Positions 52,483 to 62,385 of a stretch of DNA of 64,000 nt are shown piece after piece. Both the position numbers and the translations under genes were made by a program. Numbering within the stretch: position 1 is the first letter of the stretch; each line of letters opens with the position of its first letter. The notes under the pieces were generated by a model. The model was given only the letters and a program-made list of their open reading frames with translations. It was not told the DNA's origin and searched no databases. Source of the stretch: Thermomicrobiales bacterium. Lineage in GTDB: Bacteria; Chloroflexota; Chloroflexia; Thermomicrobiales; UBA6265. The DNA is taken from contig JAHBVL010000002.1 of the NCBI GenBank assembly GCA_019637585.1, positions 568,023 through 632,022 on the forward strand, read 5' to 3'.

Positions 52483-53268
52483 ATGGCCGTCCGGAATCCC
52501 GAACTTCCCCAGGAATTCACCATTCATCTCGATGGCCAGGACTACACCGGCGTCCTCTCCCGGGGCACGATCGTGCATGAAGCGTTCCACAAACTCCTGC
52601 CAAAGGAAGCGGTCTCCGGCAACCGGCTCGTCTTCCGAACCGAGCAGGGCGACGAAATCTATCCTGACAACTTTCTTGGCGATATCGACGACCATCTCGG
52701 CGTGAGGCGGATCGTCGCCACCTCCACACCGATCCCGGCCAGCGACGGTGCATGGCGAAACATCGGATTCGATCACCTGGCGATCACCGTGGCCGACCGG
52801 TCGGGAGCGCGGGACTTCCTGACCGACGTCATTCAGATGCAATGCGTCCGGGACGACGCCCATCTCACCTGCCTGACCACGGGTCCGACCACGATCATGC
52901 TCTTCGATGCCGGTCAGGCGGCTCCGCTGTCCGACGGGCGGCCGTCGAGCTGGCACCACATCGGATTTGTCGTTTCAGATCTGGCGGCCGCCTATGCCCA
53001 TCTGCAGAAGCACGCCGACCGGATTTCGAGCGACTTCGCCATGCTGGAACGGGACGAGCGCTGGAGTCTCTACTTCTTCTACCGGAATGGCGAGACGACC
53101 CTGATGTTCCAGTTCTCCGAAGTGAAACCCGAACACCAGGGGATCACCGATCCCAGCCGGTCGGACTTCTCCAGCTACCTCTATGACTACGCCAAGAAAC
53201 CGTATGGCATCGACTGGGAGATGGCCGCGGCGCAACATGGCGTGCGCGAAACAGCGGGAGTGCAGTGA
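52483..53268 (+). CDS. VOC-domain (glyoxalase/dioxygenase superfamily) protein
   Basis: 261 residues. The first 90 are a separate small domain (FTIHLDGQDYTGVLSRG, then EIYPDNFLGDIDDHLG) that I do not recognise. From about residue 93, NIGFDHLAITVADRSGARDF starts a vicinal-oxygen-chelate domain, with the second module at SWHHIGFVVSDLAAAYAHL and a final Glu-containing region. His-His-Glu metal ligands are plausible (FDHLA, WHHIG). GGAGA lies 6 bases before ATG 52483. It overlaps the RidA-like gene by one base (TGATG), suggesting joint action on a small organic acid. Confidence 0.8.
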   Translation: MAVRNPELPQEFTIHLDGQDYTGVLSRGTIVHEAFHKLLPKEAVSGNRLVFRTEQGDEIYPDNFLGDIDDHLGVRRIVATSTPIPASDGAWRNIGFDHLAITVADRSGARDFLTDVIQMQCVRDDAHLTCLTTGPTTIMLFDAGQAAPLSDGRPSSWHHIGFVVSDLAAAYAHLQKHADRISSDFAMLERDERWSLYFFYRNGETTLMFQFSEVKPEHQGITDPSRSDFSSYLYDYAKKPYGIDWEMAAAQHGVRETAGVQ

Positions 53269-53696
53269 TGATTGGAGCCACAGCACCCGGACGCCTCCGC
53301 CACTACTCGGGCGGCCCGCTCGAGCTCAAGGTCGGCTACTGCCGGGGAACCAGGATTGGCGACATGGTCGCGATCTCAGGGTCGACGGCGCTGAAAGATG
53401 GTCAGGTGGTGGGAGTGAACGACGCTGCCGCCCAGACGCGCCAAACGCTGCAGACTATCACCGAAGCGCTGGAGGCGCTCGGCTCGTCGATCGACGACGT
53501 CTATCGCTATCGGGTGTTCATCACCCGGGTCGAGGATGGCGACGCCGTTTTCGGCGTCCTGTCAGAGTTTTTCGGTGCCGTGCACCCGACGGCGACACTG
53601 GTCGTGATCGCCGCGCTGGTCCACCCCGATCTGGTCGTCGAAATCGAAGCGGACGCGATCGTCGGCAGCGCCAGCCCCCTTCCGATCAGGCCGTGA
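53268..53696 (+). CDS. RidA/YjgF-family protein
   Basis: 142 residues. The family core is clear: GYCRGTRIGDMVAISGS, AAQTRQTLQTITEALEALG, VYRYRVFITRVED and PTATLVVIAALVHPDLVVEIEA. In true RidA the stretch PARxxVEV contributes the Arg that binds the imine carboxylate; here it is PTATLVVI, so enamine deaminase activity by the normal mechanism is doubtful. It overlaps ilvE by 11 bases on the opposite strand. Confidence 0.85.
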   Translation: MIGATAPGRLRHYSGGPLELKVGYCRGTRIGDMVAISGSTALKDGQVVGVNDAAAQTRQTLQTITEALEALGSSIDDVYRYRVFITRVEDGDAVFGVLSEFFGAVHPTATLVVIAALVHPDLVVEIEADAIVGSASPLPIRP

Positions 53697-54633
53697 CGGC
53701 CGATCGCAACCCCACCGGCGTTCGCCATTCGGCGTAGTCCGGCGTCGCGCCGCGCAATACGTCCTCGAACAAGCGCTCCAGCTTTCTGGTGACCGGACCG
53801 GTTTCGCCGTTGCCGACCGTCAGTTTGTCAACGGACACCACAGGCGAGATCTCGGCGGCGGTTCCGCACAGGAAGACCTCGTCGGCGAGATAAAGCTCGG
53901 TCCGGTCGACCGACCGCTCCTCGACTTCCAGACCCAGCGTCTGCCGCGCCATAACGATCAGAGCGTCTCTGGTGATGCTCTCCAGCACGCTGCTGGTCAG
54001 GTCCGGCGTGATCAGCTTGCCGTCCCGGACGAACATCACGCAGGCGCCGGGCGCTTCGGCAACCTTCCCCTGCGTGTTCAGCAGAATCGCGGTGTCGTAC
54101 CCATCGAGCATCGCCTCGCTGCGGGCCAGCTGCCCGTTGCGATAGTTGGCGATGTTCTTCACCCTGGGCGGCATGACGTCTTCCGAAATACGCCGCCACG
54201 AGCTGATGCGCCCGGTCATCGTCATCCCGGTGTTCAGGTGCGTGGGCATGGCCCGGGTAAGAATCTGCAGTTCCGTTTTCAGCTGCGAGCTGTGCCGAGC
54301 ATTGTACGAATCATGAACATACGCGAGCGGGAAAATGTACGTATCTTCCCGGCAATCGTTGCGCTTGAGGAGCTCATTGGTCGCATCGATCAGCTCATCG
54401 ACGGAAAAGTCGATCGGCAGGCGGACCAGCTTCATCGAGCGATGCAGCCGCTCCATATGCTCCCGCAGCCGGAAAACGTACAGCTCTTCCTGCTCCGCGT
54501 TCCAGTAGCCGCGAATCCCTTCGAACACGGCGCCGATACCCGCCCAGGCGATTTCAGAGACATGAACCGTTGCGTCGTCCCACGCCGTGAATTCACCATT
54601 GAGCCAGAGATATGCAGGATTCGGCGTCGCCAC
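53686..54633 (-). CDS. ilvE: Branched-chain amino acid aminotransferase
   Basis: A 315-residue class IV PLP enzyme (fold IV). LWLNGEFTAWDDATVHVSE and GAVFEGIRGY form the N-terminal half. VKNIANYRNGQLARSEA contains the Schiff-base Lys, LNTQGKVAEAPGACVMFV the cofactor Glu, and FLCGTAAEISPVVSVD the phosphate loop. The normal GENIF is GACVM here, a variant also seen in some distant homologues. It starts with GTG 54633 after GAGG. It makes or degrades Val/Leu/Ile; a D-amino-acid transaminase is less likely given the length. Confidence 0.9.
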   Translation of the reverse strand: MATPNPAYLWLNGEFTAWDDATVHVSEIAWAGIGAVFEGIRGYWNAEQEELYVFRLREHMERLHRSMKLVRLPIDFSVDELIDATNELLKRNDCREDTYIFPLAYVHDSYNARHSSQLKTELQILTRAMPTHLNTGMTMTGRISSWRRISEDVMPPRVKNIANYRNGQLARSEAMLDGYDTAILLNTQGKVAEAPGACVMFVRDGKLITPDLTSSVLESITRDALIVMARQTLGLEVEERSVDRTELYLADEVFLCGTAAEISPVVSVDKLTVGNGETGPVTRKLERLFEDVLRGATPDYAEWRTPVGLRSAVTA

Positions 54634-54730
54634 GATTCACCTCGATACCGGTTGATCCGAAAGGGCTTGATCGGCGCGTCGGACGCGCCCCCGGCGAGTA
54701 TCGCATGCGCTCAGCGGTTGGGAAAAGGAA

Positions 54731-54759
54731 AACCGGGACGCGCCAGGCGCGTCCCGGTT
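54731..54759 (-). terminator. Intrinsic terminator of the opp operon
   Basis: AACCGGGACGCGCC and GGCGCGTCCCGGTT form a perfect inverted repeat with a one-base centre (in practice a 12-bp stem and 5-base loop). The minus strand then reads TTCCTTTTCC. It lies 21 bases after the oppA stop. Confidence 0.9.
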
Positions 54760-54780
54760 CCCTGACGTACGAGCTGCCGG

Positions 54781-56589
54781 CTAGTTCTCGCGGCCCTCGA
54801 TGGACGTCAGACGATTCATGCCGATGTAGATGTTGCCATCCGGAACCTGGTATCCCTGATCGTTGACCGGGACGCCCTTGACCCATGGCTTGAAGACGTA
54901 CTGGTCGAGGCGGAAGACCAGCGGCATGTACCCGACATCTCCCTGAATGACCTTCTCGGCTTCCAGGTAGATCTCCAGTCGCTTGGCTGGATCGGCTTCT
55001 GCCTTGCCATCGAGGACCAGATCGTCGAACTGGTCATTCGACCATGCCTGGCGGCGGCCGGTCGCCTTGCGGCTGTAGAACATGTCGCTGTAGACGTTGT
55101 TCGGGTCGGGATAGTCGAGCCACCAGCGAATGAAGACCAGCTGCCACTGGTTCTCATACAACTGACCGCTGAAGCTGTCCAGCGGCACCGGCTGAATGGA
55201 CACGGTCATGCCGAGAACCTGCTGCAGCTGATCGGCGATGTCGTTCGCCATGACGTCAGCGTTGTAGATCTCTTCATTGGCCCGCATCCACATCGTGATT
55301 TCCGGCCAGTTCTGCCCGCCCTCGAACTCCGTGCCAGCCAATGCGGCAACCGCCGCTTCCGGATCGTAGTTCTGAATCTCCTGCAGGGCAGGATCATCGA
55401 GGAAGCCGAACACACCCTGCGGCACCATGCAGTAGCCAGGCGTGACAAGGCCGTTGGTGATGGTCACCAAACGCTCGCGGTCGATGGCATGGCTGACGGC
55501 CTGGCGCACTTCCAGCAGGTCGAATGGCGGAATGCCGTTCGATGGGAGGAGCATCCACAGTCCAGGATAGACATATGGCGAGAGCTGCGCGCTCAGTTCC
55601 GGATCGTCCAGATAGCGCTGGTAGTCGGCCCCGGAAAGAGGCGTCCAGTCGAGCCGGGCGTCGCCAGATCCCTCTTCGAAGGCCAGGACGGCATTCGCGG
55701 TTGGGGTGATCGGGCAGACAACGCGATCCATCTTGATGTTGGCCGCGTCCCAGAAGTTCTCGTTCTTGGACATCTCGATCTTGACGTCGTATTCCCAGTT
55801 ATCCAGCTTGAATGGGCCGTTGCTGACCAGCGGGACATCGCCACCGAGCGCCCACGCGGTTCCATGCTCCTCGACCATCCAGCGTGGCGAGGGGAAGGAT
55901 GCCGTGTAACCGAGCACCTGGGGCAGGAATCCACGCGGACCCTCACAGGTGATCTCCAGCGTCCAGTCGTCGAGCGCCTTGACGCCGAGGTCATCGGCCG
56001 TCGGAATCTGCCCTTCGAGTGGATCACCTTCGACGGCGTATTCGGTCTGCTGGTTGAAGGCCTCGGCGTACTTGATGTCGAACAGGAATCCGGCATACGG
56101 AGCGGCCGAAGCTGGATCGAGCTGACGAGTCCACGACCAGACGAAGTCGTGGGCAGTCACCGGGTTGCCATCCGACCAGCCGGTGTTGTTCTGGCGGATG
56201 TTGAAGGTCCACACCGACGCATCTTCGTTCGGTGTGAACGTCTCGGCCCAGTCGCCGACGGCGTTGAGGTTTTCGTCGAACTGGACGACGCCAGCCCAGA
56301 CAGTCTCCTCAGCACCGCAGTAGAGGTCGAGATTGAAGTCAAATGACGTCGGGTTGAACGAAATGCCGTAGTGGAAAATCACCTGCTCGTCGGTATCTTG
56401 GAACTTCTGCAGGGAATACCGGCCCGATCCGGCGGACGCGCTGGCGCTCTTGGCGCCGGCGACAGAGAGTCCCGCTCCGGCGGCCGCGGCCGCGGCCACC
56501 TTCATCACATCACGCCGGTTCATTCCAGCGGTCAGAAGACGCTCTTTCATGATGCCGAGCTGCTGTTCCAGAGAGATCTTTTCCTTCAC
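54781..56589 (-). CDS. oppA: Peptide ABC transporter substrate-binding protein
   Basis: A 602-residue family-5 binding protein. NRRDVMKVAAAAAAGAGLSVAG is a Tat signal after a roughly 19-residue lead. Mature landmarks are WTFNIRQNNTGWSDGNPVTA, DFVWSWTRQLDPASA and EVRQAVSHAIDRERLVTI, plus WWLDYPDPNNVYSDMF in the C-terminal half. It captures oligopeptides (or a related solute) outside the membrane for OppBCDF. It is the last gene of the operon, 156 bases after oppF, and probably has a separate upstream promoter or processing for higher expression. Confidence 0.94.
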   Translation of the reverse strand: MKEKISLEQQLGIMKERLLTAGMNRRDVMKVAAAAAAGAGLSVAGAKSASASAGSGRYSLQKFQDTDEQVIFHYGISFNPTSFDFNLDLYCGAEETVWAGVVQFDENLNAVGDWAETFTPNEDASVWTFNIRQNNTGWSDGNPVTAHDFVWSWTRQLDPASAAPYAGFLFDIKYAEAFNQQTEYAVEGDPLEGQIPTADDLGVKALDDWTLEITCEGPRGFLPQVLGYTASFPSPRWMVEEHGTAWALGGDVPLVSNGPFKLDNWEYDVKIEMSKNENFWDAANIKMDRVVCPITPTANAVLAFEEGSGDARLDWTPLSGADYQRYLDDPELSAQLSPYVYPGLWMLLPSNGIPPFDLLEVRQAVSHAIDRERLVTITNGLVTPGYCMVPQGVFGFLDDPALQEIQNYDPEAAVAALAGTEFEGGQNWPEITMWMRANEEIYNADVMANDIADQLQQVLGMTVSIQPVPLDSFSGQLYENQWQLVFIRWWLDYPDPNNVYSDMFYSRKATGRRQAWSNDQFDDLVLDGKAEADPAKRLEIYLEAEKVIQGDVGYMPLVFRLDQYVFKPWVKGVPVNDQGYQVPDGNIYIGMNRLTSIEGREN

Positions 56590-56745
56590 GCTCTTCTCCT
56601 CCGGTTCATACTGATGACCGTTGCGACGGCACGCACGCCAGACCGCGTCTGAGTCCCGAGGTCTCTCTTCGATGTGGCACTGGATCAGAATCCTACCAGT
56701 ATTGCCGCCAGATGCCTAATCCGAACCCGCTCCTCCTTCGTCCAC

Positions 56746-57762
56746 TCAGGCGTAGTGACACGCCACCCAATGGTTCTGGTATTTCTCCTCCAGGACTGGT
56801 TCGTCCTCGGAGCACTTCGATTGTGCGATCGGGCAACGGGGGTGAAAGCGGCAGCCGCGCGGCGGGTTGGCCGGACTGGGAACGTCGCCATGCAGCAGGA
56901 TCCGTTCTCGCTTTCGTCCCGGTTCTGGAATCGGAATCGCGGAGATCAGGGCTTTGGTGTACGGGTGCCTCGGCCGCTCGATGACCTCCTGTGAGGCTCC
57001 GACCTCGACAACCTTGCCCAGGTACATCACCCCGATCCGGTCGGCGATATGGGCGACAACGGCCAGATTGTGGGCGATGAACAGATAGGTCAGGTCGAAC
57101 TGCTCCTGCAGATGCCGAAGGAGATTCAAGACCTGCGCCTGAATCGAGACGTCGAGCGCCGACACCGGCTCGTCGCAGACCACCAGCTCGGGGTTGACCG
57201 CCAGCGCCCGGGCAATGCCAATTCGCTGCCGTTGACCACCGGAGAACTCGTGCGGATACCGGTTGGCAAAGTAGGAGTTCAGTCCCACAACCCGCAGGAG
57301 ATCCTGCACCTGCTCCTTGCGTTCCTGTTTCGTGCCGATCTTGGCTACGTTGAGTGGTTCGGCAATGATCGACGACACGGTCATCCGCGGATCGAGTGAG
57401 GCGGAGGGATCCTGGAAGATCATCTGGATATGCTGGCGATAGGGCCGCATCTTGGCCGGGGAGAGATGACTGATATCGTCCCCTTTGAAAACGATCCGGC
57501 CCTCGGTTGGCTCGTACAACCGGACAATCGTCTGGCCAAGGGTGGTCTTGCCGCAGCCAGACTCGCCAACCAGCCCGAACGTTTCGCCTTTGCGAATCGA
57601 CAGCGAGACGCCATCGACGGCGTGGATCGTCAGCGGATTGCCCTGCAGGAACCCGCCGCCGATCCTGAAGTACTTCTTGAGATGCTCGATGCGGAGTATC
57701 TCTTCGGAGCTCGCCACCGCCCCGGGCATGGTGTCGGTTTGCTGATCTGCTGCCACGGTCAT
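56746..57762 (-). CDS. oppF: Oligopeptide ABC transporter ATP-binding protein F
   Basis: A 338-residue ABC ATPase. Walker [11 protein letters not shown]-loop [14 protein letters not shown], signature [16 protein letters not shown] and Walker [18 protein letters not shown] are all intact. The C-terminal Cys-rich segment ([15 protein letters not shown]) is the peptide-transporter oligo_HPY extension with four cysteines, which can bind a 4Fe-4S cluster in relatives. ATG 57762 overlaps the oppD stop (ATGA). Confidence 0.96.
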   Translation of the reverse strand: MTVAADQQTDTMPGAVASSEEILRIEHLKKYFRIGGGFLQGNPLTIHAVDGVSLSIRKGETFGLVGESGCGKTTLGQTIVRLYEPTEGRIVFKGDDISHLSPAKMRPYRQHIQMIFQDPSASLDPRMTVSSIIAEPLNVAKIGTKQERKEQVQDLLRVVGLNSYFANRYPHEFSGGQRQRIGIARALAVNPELVVCDEPVSALDVSIQAQVLNLLRHLQEQFDLTYLFIAHNLAVVAHIADRIGVMYLGKVVEVGASQEVIERPRHPYTKALISAIPIPEPGRKRERILLHGDVPSPANPPRGCRFHPRCPIAQSKCSEDEPVLEEKYQNHWVACHYA

Positions 57763-58817
57763 GTGCCTGCTTCCAATTGCGCTGCTCTGGCCGCCCCGGG
57801 GTACCAGCACGCCGCGAAGTGACCGGGTCCCTGCTCCGTGAGCGCGGGTTCCTCCAGGCACTTGCTCGTGCTGCAGGTGCACCGTGGACGGAAATTGCAG
57901 CCCTGCGGTGGGTTGACCAGATCGGGGGGCAAGCCGCCGATCGGCACAAGCCGGTTCTTGACTGTTTCTCCGAGCTGAGGAACCGAGTTCAGCAATCCCA
58001 CGGTGTAGGGATGCTGGGGCCGGTTGAAGATGTCGTCAGCCGTCCCCTGTTCCACGACTTTTCCGGCGTACATCACGATCACCCGCTGGCAGACTTCGGC
58101 GACGACGCCGAGATCGTGGGTGATCATCACGATGGCGGTTCCATAGTCCCGGTTGAGTCCATTCATCAGCTCGAGAATCTGGGCCTGAATCGTCACATCG
58201 AGCGCTGTGGTCGGTTCGTCCGCAATCAAAACCGCCGGATTGCAGGCCAGGGCGATGGCGATCATGACCCGCTGCCGCATCCCACCGGAAAACTGATGGG
58301 GGAATGCGTGAAACCGTTCCTCGGCGGCCGGAATGCCAACCCGTTCCAGGAGCTCGACTGCCCGCTCCTCAGCCTGTTTCCGGCCCAGACCCAAATGAAG
58401 CTGAAGTGATTCGCAAATCTGATCGCCGACGGAATAGACCGGGTTGAGGGAGGTCATCGGGTCCTGAAAAATCATGGCAATGTCGTTGCCGCGGACCCGC
58501 CGCATCTGGGATTCGGAGAGCTTCACCAGATCCCTGGTCTGCCCCTTCACATTGAGCAGAATCTCGCCGGAAACGATCTTCCCCGGCGGACTCTGAATGA
58601 GCCGCATGATGCTCAGCGATGTCACGCTCTTGCCGCAACCCGATTCGCCGACGATGCCGATCGTTTCGCCCTGGTTGACGTCGAACGAGACGTCGTCAAC
58701 CGCGTAGACCACACCGGCCCGGGTGAAGAAGTGCGTCTTCAGGTTGCGCACCTGGAGCACCGGCGCGCCATTGGCGGCGGGGAGGAGAGCGTCGCTTGTC
58801 GCGGCTTGCGCGGTCAT
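57759..58817 (-). CDS. oppD: Oligopeptide ABC transporter ATP-binding protein D
   Basis: A 352-residue ABC ATPase. Walker [11 protein letters not shown]-loop [20 protein letters not shown], signature [18 protein letters not shown] and Walker [16 protein letters not shown] are present, with a C-terminal Cys cluster ([15 protein letters not shown]). It starts 3 bases after the oppC stop and is coupled to oppF. It forms the ATPase heterodimer with OppF. Confidence 0.96.
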   Translation of the reverse strand: MTAQAATSDALLPAANGAPVLQVRNLKTHFFTRAGVVYAVDDVSFDVNQGETIGIVGESGCGKSVTSLSIMRLIQSPPGKIVSGEILLNVKGQTRDLVKLSESQMRRVRGNDIAMIFQDPMTSLNPVYSVGDQICESLQLHLGLGRKQAEERAVELLERVGIPAAEERFHAFPHQFSGGMRQRVMIAIALACNPAVLIADEPTTALDVTIQAQILELMNGLNRDYGTAIVMITHDLGVVAEVCQRVIVMYAGKVVEQGTADDIFNRPQHPYTVGLLNSVPQLGETVKNRLVPIGGLPPDLVNPPQGCNFRPRCTCSTSKCLEEPALTEQGPGHFAACWYPGAARAAQLEAGT

Positions 58818-58820
58818 CGT

Positions 58821-59807
58821 CTAGTCATTTCCCTTCGGATCGAGGGCGTCGCGCAGGCCATCTCCCAGGAAGGTGAAGCCAAGCATGATCAATCCAACCG
58901 CCACCACCGGGAAGACCAGCATGTGCGGGTATTGCATGATCATGGCGGGATTCGCCGCTTCGCCGATCATCTGTCCCCAGCTGGCCTGCGGCGGACGGAT
59001 TCCGATACCGATGAAGCTCAGCGCCGACTCGATGAAGATCGCCGTCGGGATGCCGAATGTGGCGGCGACGATGATCGGCGTCATCGAATTCGGCAGTAAG
59101 TGGCGCCCAATGATGTAGCGCCCGCCGGCGCCGGCAACGCGCGACGCCTTCACGTACTCCTGCTCCCGCAGGGTCAGGAACTGCGCGCGGATCAGGCGCG
59201 CTTCGGTCACCCAGCCGATCAACCCGATACCGAGGATGATGTTCAGCAGGCCAGGTCCCCGGGCATTGACGAAGAGCATGACCAGAAGCACCTGGGGGAT
59301 GGTGTAGACGACGTCGACAAGGCGCATGAGCACCGTGTCGATCTTCCCCCCGTAATACCCGGCAATCGAACCGATGGGAATGGCAATCAGCAGAATCACG
59401 AAGTAGGACGACAACCCCACCACCATCGAAACGCGAGCGCCATACATCAGCCGGCTGAAGATGTCCCGGGCGTTGCGGTCCAGACCCATGGGGAAGGTCC
59501 AGTTCGGCGTCATCCGGGCCAGGCGGACGTCGACCACTTCGCTCTCACCGTACGGCGCCAGCACCGGGGCGAAGATGGCCAGGAAGACGAACAGGATGAC
59601 GATGACCAGCCCAAAGAGCGCCAGTTTGTTCCGGGAGAGACGCCGCCATGCATCGATCCAGAGATTCGAGTGCGGCCGATTCCACTGTTCGGCTTCCTGA
59701 CCCAGCTCCGCCAGCACGCCCGGATCTGCAGGCTGCTCGATCCCCGGCACCGCTCCAGTCAGGGATCCGGAGCCCGGGACACTCGATTCTGCGGACGCTC
59801 TGACCAT
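58821..59807 (-). CDS. oppC: Oligopeptide ABC transporter permease C
   Basis: A 328-residue permease with six TM helices after a 60-residue cytoplasmic N-terminus that ends in RRLSRNKLALFGLVIV, the typical OppC lead. The EAA loop EYVKASRVAGAGGRYIIGRH couples to the ATPases. LDRNARDIFSRLMYGARVSM matches the outer gate region. It lies 15 bases after oppB. Confidence 0.95.
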   Translation of the reverse strand: MVRASAESSVPGSGSLTGAVPGIEQPADPGVLAELGQEAEQWNRPHSNLWIDAWRRLSRNKLALFGLVIVILFVFLAIFAPVLAPYGESEVVDVRLARMTPNWTFPMGLDRNARDIFSRLMYGARVSMVVGLSSYFVILLIAIPIGSIAGYYGGKIDTVLMRLVDVVYTIPQVLLVMLFVNARGPGLLNIILGIGLIGWVTEARLIRAQFLTLREQEYVKASRVAGAGGRYIIGRHLLPNSMTPIIVAATFGIPTAIFIESALSFIGIGIRPPQASWGQMIGEAANPAMIMQYPHMLVFPVVAVGLIMLGFTFLGDGLRDALDPKGND

Positions 59808-59822
59808 TGATCCCCTCGATAG

Positions 59823-60761
59823 CTAGTAACGGATCCTTGGGTCGATCAAGGCGTTCACGACGTCGACGAGAATGTTCATCATTGCCAGGAAGACGCCATA
59901 GACGAGAACCACGGCGAGAATGAGCGGTTGGTCCTTGTTCGTCATCGCGTCGACATAGAACCGGCCCATCCCTGGCACGTTGAATACCACCTCGACGAAG
60001 AACGTTCCTGTGCCAATTGCCGCAAAAATAGGCCCGATCAATGTGATCACCGGGATCAGGGCGTTCTTGAGCACATGCTTGGTCACGACCTTCCGTTCGG
60101 CCAGACCCTTCGCCCGCGCCGTGCGCACATAGTCCGACCGAATCACCTCGATCATACTGCCCCGCGTATAGCGAGCCAGCGCCGCCAGCGGAGCCGCGGC
60201 GAGCGCGATGGTGGGCAACACCTTGTCGATCGGCCGGTCCCATCCGGAAACATTGAAGCCCAGATCCAGTCCGTGATCGGGCAACCAGACGACGAATGTC
60301 AACAAGAGCAGATAGCCGAGAACGAAATTCGGCATGGCGTAAAAGAGAATCGCCAGGGTCATCGAGACATAGTCGCCCGGACCATTCTGATTGACCGCGG
60401 CAATGACCCCCAGGGTGACGCCGATCGTCACGGCGAGCAGGAGAGCCTGGAATCCCAGCTGGAGCGAAACCGGGAATGTTCGGCCGATGATGTCCCTGAT
60501 TTCCTGGCCCTTGTAGACATAGGACTCGCCGAAGTCACCCTTCAGCGAATTGCCGATGTACCGCCCAAACTGGACGACCTTCGGGTCGTTGAGGCCATAC
60601 ATGTCTTCCAGGCGTTCGCGCATTGCCGGGGTAACGCGCTCCATATTGCCCAGCATGAACGGGCTGCCCGGCGTGAGCTGCATGATGATGAAGGTGACGA
60701 GCGCGATAAGGAAAACGGTGGGGACGAGATAGATCAGTCTCAGAAAAACGTATCGGACCAT
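59823..60761 (-). CDS. oppB: Oligopeptide ABC transporter permease B
   Basis: A 312-residue permease with six TM helices. VRYVFLRLIYLVPTVFLIAL is the family N-terminal helix, and DYVRTARAKGLAERKVVTKH the EAA coupling loop. The outer loop PGSPFMLGNMERVTPAMRER is typical. ATG 60761 with GGGGAA upstream; the frame extends a little further. First gene of oppBCDF-A. Confidence 0.95.
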   Translation of the reverse strand: MVRYVFLRLIYLVPTVFLIALVTFIIMQLTPGSPFMLGNMERVTPAMRERLEDMYGLNDPKVVQFGRYIGNSLKGDFGESYVYKGQEIRDIIGRTFPVSLQLGFQALLLAVTIGVTLGVIAAVNQNGPGDYVSMTLAILFYAMPNFVLGYLLLLTFVVWLPDHGLDLGFNVSGWDRPIDKVLPTIALAAAPLAALARYTRGSMIEVIRSDYVRTARAKGLAERKVVTKHVLKNALIPVITLIGPIFAAIGTGTFFVEVVFNVPGMGRFYVDAMTNKDQPLILAVVLVYGVFLAMMNILVDVVNALIDPRIRY

Positions 60762-60882
60762 GGCTCGGTTCCCCAGATTCTGGGCTTCCCGCAACTCGAT
60801 CTCAAGAGTCGTCGTCGTTGCTTCGATTCACTGCGTCGCCGGAGTCTATCACCGCCAAAGGCAGGACGCAATTTTCGGACGC

Positions 60883-62376
60883 CTAGAGAATGAAGTTGGC
60901 CAGGTCGTCGTCCTCCGCGATATCCCCCACCCGTTCCGCCACCAGCTGGGCGTCGATCCTGATTCGCTCGCCCTGCCGTTCTGACGCGGTGAACGAGATT
61001 TCCTCGATCACTTTCTCGACAATGGTCTGGAGACGGCGAGCACCGATGTCCTCGGTTCTGCTGTTGACAATCGAGGCCAGCGCCGCCAGTTCCCTCAGCC
61101 CATCCTCGGAGAAATCGAGCTCGACCTCCTCCGTTCTGAGCAGCGCTTCGTACTGGCGCGTCAGGGCATTCTGGGGTTCGGTCAGGATGCGGTAGAGGTC
61201 GTCCTCGGTGAGACTGTCCAACTCGACACGGATCGGGAACCGGCCCTGCAGCTCGGGGATCAGATCGGCTGGTCTGGTGTTGTGAAACGATCCAGCGGCG
61301 ATGAAGAGGATGTGATCGGTTCGCACCGGACCGTACCGGGTCATCACCACGGCCCCTTCGACGATCGGCAACAGATCCCGTTGCACCCCTTCGCCCGAAA
61401 CCTCGCCCCCATAGTCGGCAGCGGAGGAGATGATCTTGTCGATCTCGTCGAGAAAAACCACGCCCGCTTCTTCGACGCGAATCACCGCATCGTCGATCAC
61501 CGAGTCGAGATCGATCATCCGGTTTGCTTCCTGCTGGGTCAGGATACGGCGCGCCTCGCGCACCGGAACCCGCCGCCGCAACGTCCGGCGCGGCATCAAC
61601 GTGTCGAGGAGATCGCGAAAACTGGGGGGCGTTTCGTCCAGACCGGCATCGTCCGGCCACTCACCACCGCTGAAGTCCTCGAACTCATCGAAATCGATCT
61701 CGATTTCCACCGTTTCCTCGTCCAGCCGGTGGTTGTCCAGCAATCGGGCGACGCGTTTTCGCTCCGCTTCCCGCAACCGCTCCTCGGACTCTTCCGATCC
61801 ACCGTCGAGACTTTCCGCCGACTCGGTTTCGGTGGCCTGCGGTCGTCTGCGTCCCCTGCGAGGGGGCACCCGGTCCTTCAGCTGAGCGATCGCCAGGTCG
61901 ACAAGCCGCTGGGTGGCGATCGTGGTGGCCTGGTCGGTCACCTGCTCCACCCGCTGGCTGTGGAGCTGGCTGATGGCCACTTCCACGAGATCGCGGACGA
62001 TCGATTCGACATCCCGGCCGACGTAGCCGACTTCGGTGAACTTTGTGGCCTCGACCTTGATGAACGGCGCATCGACCATTTTGGCCACGCGCCGGGCGAT
62101 CTCGGTTTTTCCGACCCCCGTGGGGCCGATCATCAGGATGTTCCGCGGCTGGACCTCTTCCCGCATCGCTTCCGGCAGCAGACTGCGCCGGTACCGATTG
62201 CGAAGCGCCACGGCAACGGCTCGCTTGGCGTCGGTCTGGCCGATGATGTAGCGGTCCAGCTCCGCCACGATCTGCGTCGGCGTCAGATTCTCTACCGGAA
62301 GCGGAGGGTCCGCCTGATCGCCGGGAGAACGTTTGCCGGTCTGTTTTCGTTCGTTTCTGGGCGCTGTTTCGACCAT
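60883..62376 (-). CDS. hslU: ATP-dependent protease ATPase subunit HslU
   Basis: A 497-residue AAA+ unfoldase. [13 protein letters not shown] is Walker A, with FTEVGYVGRDVESIVRDL, then the I domain (about residues 115-270, unusually acidic and Arg-rich, with PPRRGRRRPQ). GVVFLDEIDKI is Walker B. The C-terminus LANFIL matches the HslU tail that inserts into HslV. It starts 9 bases after hslV. The I domain is the part that recognises substrates, so its divergence may matter. Confidence 0.95.
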   Translation of the reverse strand: MVETAPRNERKQTGKRSPGDQADPPLPVENLTPTQIVAELDRYIIGQTDAKRAVAVALRNRYRRSLLPEAMREEVQPRNILMIGPTGVGKTEIARRVAKMVDAPFIKVEATKFTEVGYVGRDVESIVRDLVEVAISQLHSQRVEQVTDQATTIATQRLVDLAIAQLKDRVPPRRGRRRPQATETESAESLDGGSEESEERLREAERKRVARLLDNHRLDEETVEIEIDFDEFEDFSGGEWPDDAGLDETPPSFRDLLDTLMPRRTLRRRVPVREARRILTQQEANRMIDLDSVIDDAVIRVEEAGVVFLDEIDKIISSAADYGGEVSGEGVQRDLLPIVEGAVVMTRYGPVRTDHILFIAAGSFHNTRPADLIPELQGRFPIRVELDSLTEDDLYRILTEPQNALTRQYEALLRTEEVELDFSEDGLRELAALASIVNSRTEDIGARRLQTIVEKVIEEISFTASERQGERIRIDAQLVAERVGDIAEDDDLANFIL

Positions 62377-62385
62377 TGAGGGCTG

